Positions 15,896 to 20,519 of a DNA stretch of 20,519 bases are shown in pieces (positions within the stretch are counted from its first letter, which is position 1; each line of letters begins with the position of its first letter). The DNA is from CAWDLX01 sp046728155. GTDB taxonomy: Bacteria > Actinomycetota > Actinomycetes > Mycobacteriales > Micromonosporaceae. Under the pieces are notes generated by a model. That model worked only from the letters and a program-made list of their open reading frames with translations, ran no database searches and was not told the DNA's origin. Location of the stretch: contig JBKPDY010000087.1 of NCBI GenBank assembly GCA_046728155.1, positions 1 through 20,519 on the forward strand, read 5' to 3'. A program made the translations under genes and the position numbers.

Positions 15896-16747
15896 TCACA
15901 CGCGCCGCAGAACCGCCACCACCTTTCCCATGATCGTGGCCTCGTCGCCAGGGATCGGATCGAACGCTGGGTTCTGTGGCAGCAGCCACACGTGCTTGTC
16001 CTTGTACCGGTACGTCTTTACGGTCGCCTCGTTCTCGAGCAGTGCCGCGACTATCTCACCGTTGTTGGCCGTCGGCTGCTGACGCACGACAACCCAGTCT
16101 CCGTCGCAGATCGCCGCGTCGAGCATCGAGTCGCCCTTGACCTGCAACAGGAACAGCGTCCCCTCGCCGACTATTTCGCGCGGTAGCGGAAACACGTCCT
16201 CCACCGACTGCTCGGCGAGGATGGGTCCGCCGGCCGCAATCCGACCAAGCACCGGGACATAGGCCGGCGCGGGCCGGGCGGCCCGCACAGCTTCCTCGTC
16301 GTATGCGAGTTCGCTCGGCGGCCTGACGTCGACCGCGCGGGGTCGGTTCGGATCCTTGCGCAGGTAGCCCTTGCGCTGGAGCACGCCCATCTGGTAGGCG
16401 ACGCTCGACGGGGATACCAGGCCCACCGCCTCACCGATCTCGCGGACCGTCGGGGGGTAGCCGCGGGTCTCCACGGTCTCGCGGATGTAGTCGAGGATGT
16501 GGCGTTGGCGGGCGGTAAGGTCCGGTGCGAAGACCTCTGGTAGCGCGCTCATCACCGCCTCGACGGCACGGAGCTCGCCCGCGCTGCTGCGGCGTCGCAT
16601 GCGAGCGCGACCTCCATCGGCATCGGATTCCTCGATCGAACTGGACGGCTCGCCACCGCGGTCGACCGCGCGACTGTCCACTGCGGTGGGCATTGGTGCT
16701 GACCCCGCCGAGGTCTCTTCGCGCCGCCGCCGGTCCTCCGTTGCCAC
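15896..16747 (-). CDS. lexA: SOS repressor LexA
   Basis: LexA represses DNA-damage genes and cleaves itself when RecA filaments form. The product (283 aa from the GTG at 16747) has a winged-helix domain from about residue 76 (LTARQRHILDYIRETVETRGYPPTVREIGEAVGL, then SPSSVAYQMGVLQRKGYL). The cleavage site Ala172-Gly173 lies in GRIAAGGPI, the catalytic Ser207 in KGDSML, and Lys244 in ATVKTYR, so autocleavage is intact. GTG 16747 has a very strong AGGAGGAGGAG site upstream. It gives a 75-residue polar extension before the DNA-binding domain. ATG 16600, preceded by GGAGG about 10 bases upstream, would give a 234-aa protein closer to family length. The gene is autoregulated, judging from LexA boxes over its promoter. 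It converges with the gene ending at 15792. Confidence 0.96.
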   Translation of the reverse strand: MATEDRRRREETSAGSAPMPTAVDSRAVDRGGEPSSSIEESDADGGRARMRRRSSAGELRAVEAVMSALPEVFAPDLTARQRHILDYIRETVETRGYPPTVREIGEAVGLVSPSSVAYQMGVLQRKGYLRKDPNRPRAVDVRPPSELAYDEEAVRAARPAPAYVPVLGRIAAGGPILAEQSVEDVFPLPREIVGEGTLFLLQVKGDSMLDAAICDGDWVVVRQQPTANNGEIVAALLENEATVKTYRYKDKHVWLLPQNPAFDPIPGDEATIMGKVVAVLRRV

Positions 16748-16819
16748 GTCACTCCTCCTCCTATGACGGGTGCCGGTGCCACGACACCCGGGGTGGATGG
16801 GATTCGACCATTCCGTACC

Positions 16820-16867
16820 TCGAACAACTGTATCGGTACTTCACGAGAATTTCAAACAGCTGTTCGA
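16820..16867 (-). promoter_or_regulatory. lexA promoter overlapped by LexA (SOS) boxes
   Basis: Read on the minus strand, TTGAAA (16855-16850) is separated by 17 bases from TACAGT (16832-16827), matching a -35/-10 pair with the TANNNT form. The palindrome TCAAACAGCTGTTCGA (16852-16867) differs by one base from the actinobacterial SOS box TCGAAC-N4-GTTCGA and overlaps the -35. A second site, TCGAACAACTGTATCG (16820-16835), has one perfect half and covers the -10. LexA bound here would block RNA polymerase, giving autoregulation. A leader of about 70 nt is implied. Confidence 0.75.
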
Positions 16868-16910
16868 CCGCGTGTCGCGGTGCTGGAGGTACCTGTCACA
16901 ACCGTTATCT

Positions 16911-16926
16911 TCGCACGTTTGTTCGA
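16911..16926. promoter_or_regulatory. Isolated LexA box in the lexA-nrdR region
   Basis: TCGCACGTTTGTTCGA differs by one base from the SOS consensus TCGAAC-N4-GTTCGA. It lies 59 bases from the site over the lexA -35 and about 270 bases before nrdR. It could be an auxiliary lexA operator or a remnant of control of a divergent SOS gene. Confidence 0.55.
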
Positions 16927-17067
16927 TCTCGCATGGGCACGGTGCGGCGCGGTCGTCGGACCGCGGACCGACCGGTCAGCTCCGGAACCGCCGAAAGATG
17001 TCGTACGCCAGGCGTGAAATGAAGCCATGAGCGGGCGCGTGCGACGACGGACGATTCGCGGAGGGAC

Positions 17068-17096
17068 TTGCAAGACGCCGCCGGGCGAGCTAGCGT
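17068..17096 (+). promoter_or_regulatory. Candidate nrdR(-nrdJ) promoter
   Basis: TTGCAA (17068-17073) and TAGCGT (17091-17096) are spaced 17 bases apart and fit the actinobacterial -35/-10 pattern. Transcription would start near 17103, at the edge of the candidate NrdR sites and about 90 bases before the nrdR ATG. Confidence 0.5.
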
Positions 17097-17102
17097 CCAC
17101 CA

Positions 17103-17130
17103 CAACATCTAGTAGTTACACAAGTGTAGT
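17103..17130 (+). promoter_or_regulatory. Candidate NrdR operators
   Basis: Two dyads lie just after the -10: one centred on CTAG (AACATCTAGTAGTT, 17105-17117 area, imperfect) and TACAC-AA-GTGTA (17117-17128, perfect arms). NrdR boxes are 16-bp palindromes of the type ACAC-TATATATA-GTGT that sit near promoters of ribonucleotide reductase genes. The match in position is good, but the two centres are about 12 bp apart, closer than the usual spacing of about three turns, so the exact boxes are uncertain. Confidence 0.4.
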
Positions 17131-17160
17131 TACCCACAACCTGGGGATAAGCTGTCCACA
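17130..17160. promoter_or_regulatory. Cluster of three DnaA-box-like 9-mers
   Basis: TTACCCACA (17130-17138), TTATCCCCA on the minus strand (17150-17142) and CTGTCCACA (17152-17160) each differ by one base from a DnaA box (TTATCCACA or the high-GC form TTGTCCACA). They are packed within 31 bases, directly between the candidate NrdR sites and the nrdR ribosome site. DnaA is known to control ribonucleotide reductase genes in E. coli; here the role is inference. Confidence 0.4.
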
Positions 17161-17194
17161 GGCCATCGGGTGGACGATCGAGGGAGGTGGCGCC

Positions 17195-17794
17195 ATGCGT
17201 TGCCCGTACTGCCGATACGCGGACTCCCGCGTGGTCGACTCCCGCGAGGCCGACGACGGTGCTCTGATCCGTCGGCGTCGGGCCTGCCCGGAATGTGGAC
17301 GACGGTTCACCACGGTCGAGGAGGCCGTGCTCGCAATCGTGAAGCGCAGCGGAGTGACCGAACCGTTCAGCCGTACCAAGGTCGTCTCCGGAGTACGAAA
17401 GGCCTGTCAGGGTCGGCCGGTCGACGAGGACTCGATCGCGCTGCTCGCCCAGCGGGTGGAGGAGACCATCCGAGCCCGGGGCGCGGCGGAAGTGCCCAGC
17501 CACGACGTGGGACTGGCGATCCTTGGCCCACTGCGCGAGCTCGACGAGGTCGCGTACCTGCGTTTCGCCAGCGTCTACCGGTCGTTCGATTCGTTGGCCG
17601 ACTTTGAGCGCGAGATAGCCGCGCTCCGGTCACGGGCGGGGTCTGACGACGGTGAAACGAGCGACACGGGCTCCACAGTGGATGACCTGGCGGGCGAGCC
17701 GGGGTCGGGCGCACGCGATGATCGCCCGACGCGCTTGTCAGACAACAGACGCCAGGTCAGGGGTCGGCATCCCCAGCCAGTCCCGAACGGGTAG
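17195..17794 (+). CDS. nrdR: Transcriptional repressor NrdR
   Basis: NrdR senses ATP/dATP and represses ribonucleotide reductase genes. The 199-residue product has the N-terminal zinc ribbon with Cys3, Cys6, Cys31 and Cys34 (MRCPYCRYADSRVVDSRE, RRACPECGRRFTT), then an ATP-cone (about 46-136, including VKRSGVTEPFSRTKVVSGVRKAC and YLRFASVYRSFDSLADF). The last 50 residues are polar, Asp/Gly/Arg-rich and probably disordered, making the protein longer than the usual 150-170. The ATG at 17195 is fixed by the conserved MRCP start and by GGAGGT (17184-17189) 5 bases upstream; the frame remains open upstream to 17027 without similarity. It lies 117 bases before nrdJ, its likely target and co-transcribed partner, as in Streptomyces. 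Confidence 0.96.
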   Translation: MRCPYCRYADSRVVDSREADDGALIRRRRACPECGRRFTTVEEAVLAIVKRSGVTEPFSRTKVVSGVRKACQGRPVDEDSIALLAQRVEETIRARGAAEVPSHDVGLAILGPLRELDEVAYLRFASVYRSFDSLADFEREIAALRSRAGSDDGETSDTGSTVDDLAGEPGSGARDDRPTRLSDNRRQVRGRHPQPVPNG

Positions 17795-17911
17795 GCAAGG
17801 GGCACGCCGACCGCGGAGCAGAGCGACAACACGGATATACCACGCACCAGCATGGACGAAGCAGTCACGACGAGCGGCGACCACGCCGCGACGGCACACA
17901 GGGAGACGGGC

Positions 17912-20519
17912 ATGACGCGAGCAGTGGGGACACCTTCGGGGGGCGCCGGGGACTCTGGTTCGACGAAGGGCCGCGGTCGCGGGATGGCGACCGGTCTTCG
18001 GCTCGAACGCGTCTGGACCACGGAGGGCGTGCATCCCTACGACGAGGTGACCTGGGAACGGCGGGACGTCGTCATGACGAACTGGCGCGACGGGTCGGTC
18101 AACTTCGAGCAGCGTGGCGTCGAGTTTCCTGACTTCTGGAGTATCAACGCTACGAACATCGTCACCACGAAGTACTTCCGCGGCGCGGTCGGCACACCGC
18201 AAAGGGAGACGAGCCTGCGGCAGATCATCGACCGGGTCGTTCGCACGTACCGTCGCGCTGGCGAGGAGTGTGGGTACTTCGCGACCGCCGAGGATGCCGA
18301 GATCTTCGAACACGAGCTGACCTGGATGCTGCTGCACCAGGTGTTCAGCTTCAACTCGCCGGTCTGGTTCAACGTGGGTACGACATCGAAGCAGCAGGTC
18401 AGCGCGTGCCAGCCATATCACTCGTTGGTGAGCACGCCGGCTGGTCTCGTGCCTATCGGTAAACTCGCCGAGGAGAACGCCGTCGGGACCAAGGTATTCG
18501 ATGCGGCCGGTGTCACGAAGATCGTGGCGGCGAAGGCCAACGGGATCAAGGAGGTTCTTCGTTTCCACACGAAGGCCGGGTACACGCTCGACGTGACCGC
18601 TGATCACCTCGTATGGCTACGCACGAGCGAGAAGGCAGGTCACTTCGTCGAAGCCGGCACGGTCAAGGCAGGCGACAAGTTGGAGTGGCATCGCCGCGAG
18701 GCGTACGGCGAGACAGCCATCGATATGCGCGACTACGCTGAGGCCGCGTTGGCCGGTTGGCTGCAATCAGATGGATTCGTCGGGCAGTACAAGGGTACTA
18801 ACCGGTCGTTGACGATCGAGGCGATGACCGTCAATGACGCCGAGCTGCGCTGGGTGACTCAACACCTTGATTACCTTTTCCCCACCGCCCACCGCCACGA
18901 GCGCGTCTTGGCAACTCAAGACAAGCGCCTCGACTGCCGTCGCACTCGCATCTATGGCGAGTCGGTACTTGGCGGGCTCGTCGAGCGTTGGGGCCTGCGT
19001 GCGCGGGGAGTGGACATGGTGGTGCCCGAGATGCTGTTCACCGCGCCCCTGCCGGTCGTTGCTGCGTACCTACGCAGCATCTTCCAGGCCGAGGGTTACG
19101 TGAGCAGGCGCGAACGGTCCACACTCGTCGCGGTCGACATGATCTCCGGTGAGCTTATTCGGGGAATCCAGCGTCTCCTGCTGCGGTTCGGCATTTTCTC
19201 CCGCGTTGGCTACCGGGCAGACCGGCGGGACGACCGGCATGGTTGCTGGTCGGTGCGCGTTCAGAACGCAGGCGACCGCCGGAGGTTTGCCGACGAAATC
19301 GGCTTCATCGACGAGATGAAGACGGCGAGGCTCGAAGCGAGCTTCGACCTGCCGGGGCGCGGTGCGGCCGATACAAAGCGCCTCGAGATCTGCAGGGTCG
19401 AAGCGCTTGGCCCTATGGAGGTCTACGACATTCAGACTGAGAGCGGTGAATACCTCTCCGACAACCTGCGAGTGCACAACTGCTTCATCCTCTCCGTCGA
19501 CGACTCGATGGATTCGATCCTCGACTGGTACAAGGAGGAGGGGCTGATCTTTCAGGGTGGCTCCGGAGCCGGGGTCAACCTGTCCCGCATCCGGGCGTCG
19601 AAAGAGCTTCTCTCCTCGGGCGGCACCGCGTCCGGACCGGTCAGCTTCATGCGTGGTGCCGACGCGAGCGCCGGCACGATCAAATCTGGCGGAGCGACCC
19701 GTCGGGCGGCGAAGATGGTCATTCTCGACGTCGACCACCCGGACATCGAGGAGTTCGTTTCCCTCAAGGCCCGCGAGGAAGACAAGATCCGGGCTCTTCG
19801 CGACGCCGGCTTCGACATGGACCTCGGCGGCAGGGACATCGTCAGTGTCCAGTACCAGAACGCGAACAACTCGGTCCGGGTCTCGGACGAGTTCATGCGC
19901 GCGGTCGAGGATGGCTCGCCGTTCGACCTATTCGGCCGCCTCGACGGCAAGGTGATCGACACGGTCGACGCGAAGACGTTGTTCCGCCAGATCGCGCAGG
20001 CGGCCTGGGAGTGCGCCGACCCCGGACTGCAGTACGACGACACGATCAACGACTGGCACACCAACCCGGAGACCGGCCGGATCACGGCAAGTAATCCCTG
20101 CTTCACGGCCGACACACTTGTCCACACGGACAAGGGCCTGATCCGCTTCGACGACCTGATCGACCGCGCGCGGGCCGGTGAGTCATTCGGTATCTACACG
20201 CACGACGCGACCAACCGGGACGCTCAGGCCGATCGTATCGAGCTGACGAGGCCCGACGCGTTCATGATCACCGGAGTCAACGAGATCGTCCGGCTGGAGT
20301 TCGGGAACGGCATGGTGCTGCGATGCACGCCCGGCCACCGGATCTGGACGACCAACCGCGGCTATGTCCAGGCGAAGGACCTGACCGAGTCGGACCGCAT
20401 CCTTGCGCTGACGCTGCCGACGCCAGCTACCGCGGCGTCGTATGCGTTCCGGCTCCGTGACGGCTCGACGATCGAGGCAGGCGCCCGGATCAGGAGCGGA
20501 CGCGGACCGGACACCCGGC
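17912..20519 (+). CDS. nrdJ: B12-dependent (class II) ribonucleotide reductase, 5' part, with two inteins
   Basis: NrdJ reduces ribonucleotides to deoxyribonucleotides using adenosylcobalamin. The frame is open from ATG 17912 to the window end (869 codons). Extein segments are residues 1-165 (TGLRLERVWTTEGVHPYDEV, FSFNSPVWFNVG, ending QQVSA), 524-729 (CFILSVDDSMDSILDWYKEE, GGSGAGVNLSRIR, ending RITASNP) and the rest lies beyond the window. An intein of 358 residues separates the first two, and a second begins after ASNP. By alignment from memory with class I and II enzymes, Cys524 corresponds to the redox-active Cys225 of E. coli NrdA, and the +1 Cys after the second intein to the thiyl-radical Cys439 (N-x-C-x-E). 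GGGAG (17901-17905) is 6 bases before ATG 17912; an in-frame ATG at 17852 lacks such a site. No B12 riboswitch was recognised in the 117-base nrdR-nrdJ gap. Confidence 0.96.
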   Translation, partial: MTRAVGTPSGGAGDSGSTKGRGRGMATGLRLERVWTTEGVHPYDEVTWERRDVVMTNWRDGSVNFEQRGVEFPDFWSINATNIVTTKYFRGAVGTPQRETSLRQIIDRVVRTYRRAGEECGYFATAEDAEIFEHELTWMLLHQVFSFNSPVWFNVGTTSKQQVSACQPYHSLVSTPAGLVPIGKLAEENAVGTKVFDAAGVTKIVAAKANGIKEVLRFHTKAGYTLDVTADHLVWLRTSEKAGHFVEAGTVKAGDKLEWHRREAYGETAIDMRDYAEAALAGWLQSDGFVGQYKGTNRSLTIEAMTVNDAELRWVTQHLDYLFPTAHRHERVLATQDKRLDCRRTRIYGESVLGGLVERWGLRARGVDMVVPEMLFTAPLPVVAAYLRSIFQAEGYVSRRERSTLVAVDMISGELIRGIQRLLLRFGIFSRVGYRADRRDDRHGCWSVRVQNAGDRRRFADEIGFIDEMKTARLEASFDLPGRGAADTKRLEICRVEALGPMEVYDIQTESGEYLSDNLRVHNCFILSVDDSMDSILDWYKEEGLIFQGGSGAGVNLSRIRASKELLSSGGTASGPVSFMRGADASAGTIKSGGATRRAAKMVILDVDHPDIEEFVSLKAREEDKIRALRDAGFDMDLGGRDIVSVQYQNANNSVRVSDEFMRAVEDGSPFDLFGRLDGKVIDTVDAKTLFRQIAQAAWECADPGLQYDDTINDWHTNPETGRITASNPCFTADTLVHTDKGLIRFDDLIDRARAGESFGIYTHDATNRDAQADRIELTRPDAFMITGVNEIVRLEFGNGMVLRCTPGHRIWTTNRGYVQAKDLTESDRILALTLPTPATAASYAFRLRDGSTIEAGARIRSGRGPDTR
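18407..19480 (+). mobile_element. Complete NrdJ intein 1 with LAGLIDADG endonuclease (358 aa)
   Basis: The intein begins at Cys (CQPYHSLVSTPAGLVPIG) after QQVSA and ends SDNLRVHN before Cys+1 of CFILSVDD. Block B is DVTADHLVWLRT (TxxH). LAGLIDADG helices are LAGWLQSDGFVG and YLRSIFQAEGYVS; the second has Glu in place of Asp, which is common in such enzymes, so DNA cleavage remains possible. The penultimate His and terminal Asn are present. The N-terminal block is slightly unusual (QPYH where VxGD is typical). Codon choice looks more mixed at third positions than in the surrounding host gene (for example several CTT, GAT, CAA and TCA codons), consistent with horizontal arrival. Confidence 0.93.
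20099..20519 (+). mobile_element. NrdJ intein 2, N-terminal part
   Basis: After RITASNP the frame continues CFTADTLVHTDKGLIRFDDL, a classic intein block A, in place of the CSEYM-type sequence expected in NrdJ. Block B is LRCTPGHRIWTTNRGYVQAKDL (TxxH). The next 40 or so residues are intein-like and continue past the window end. Whether it carries a homing endonuclease is not visible. The expected extein return is Cys of NPC(S/G)E. Confidence 0.92.

Larger units (their letters stand above)
16748..17194. other. lexA-nrdR divergent regulatory region (447 bases)
   Basis: No gene is convincing here; several short overlapping frames are open but lack family features. The region holds, from lexA outward, the lexA ribosome site, the lexA promoter with two LexA sites, a further isolated LexA-like site, a candidate nrdR promoter, candidate NrdR operators and three DnaA-box-like 9-mers. 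In M. tuberculosis this position carries a divergent LexA-controlled LysM-domain gene (Rv2719c); no such gene is seen here. Confidence 0.6.

Noticed and set aside
16933..17022. 29-codon frame directly after the isolated LexA box
   Set aside because: It is Arg-rich, lacks a membrane helix such as small SOS division inhibitors have, and no ribosome site precedes it; kept only as part of a finding.
17795..17911. Possible cobalamin riboswitch before nrdJ
   Set aside because: The 117-base gap shows no B12-box-like element and is too short for the full cobalamin aptamer. The only in-frame alternative start (17852) has no ribosome site.
17738..18607. 289-codon open frame on the minus strand
   Set aside because: It is antisense to the nrdR end, nrdJ start and part of intein 1, all of which have clear family motifs.

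Overview
This is a high-GC window on which nearly every gene can be named. It comes from an actinobacterium. The gene neighbourhood recA-recX ... miaB ... DUF349 ... miaA-dapF ... hflX ... lexA ... nrdR-nrdJ is the conserved actinobacterial block known from Mycobacterium and Streptomyces. GTG starts are common, candidate promoters have the TANNNT type of -10, and LexA boxes are of the TCGAAC-N4-GTTCGA type. An RNase Y gene and a B12-dependent ribonucleotide reductase argue against Mycobacterium itself. A deep-branching, Frankia-like group would fit, but the genus cannot be fixed from the sequence alone.

Layout: 1-1783, the 3' part of recA, interrupted by two inteins (the tail of one and a complete one); 1798-2529, recX; 2530-3012, a 483-base gap with an inverted repeat and a candidate promoter; 3013-4863, rny (RNase Y); 4869-5081 (-), a small DUF2277 gene; 5132-6568, miaB; 6632-7840 (-), a DUF349 protein; 8110-9845, miaA-dapF with overlapping ends; 9852-10958 (-) and 11002-12426 (-), a secreted/membrane-anchored propeller-like protein and an ACT-domain malic enzyme; 12531-14051, hflX; 14125-15792, a second, paralogous membrane-anchored protein with a long Gly/Tyr-rich tail; 15896-16747 (-), lexA; 16748-17194, a regulatory region with LexA boxes, a candidate nrdR promoter, candidate NrdR operators and DnaA-box-like sites; 17195-17794, nrdR; 17912 to the window end, nrdJ (partial), interrupted by one complete and one partial intein.

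Functional themes are DNA repair and the SOS response (RecA, RecX, LexA), deoxynucleotide supply (NrdR, NrdJ), tRNA A37 modification (MiaA makes i6A, MiaB turns it into ms2i6A), RNA turnover (RNase Y), ribosome rescue (HflX) and lysine/peptidoglycan precursor synthesis (DapF).

The most striking points are: (i) four intein insertions in two DNA-metabolism proteins, with RecA occupied at both of the sites that are used separately in M. tuberculosis and M. leprae, and the two NrdJ inteins placed directly before two cysteines that appear to be catalytic; (ii) a pair of paralogous, uncharacterised extracellular proteins flanking malic enzyme and hflX, one with a prion-like Gly/Tyr/Gln cytoplasmic tail; and (iii) a dense lexA-nrdR control region. 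No CRISPR array, rRNA, tRNA, insertion sequence or phage gene was recognised.
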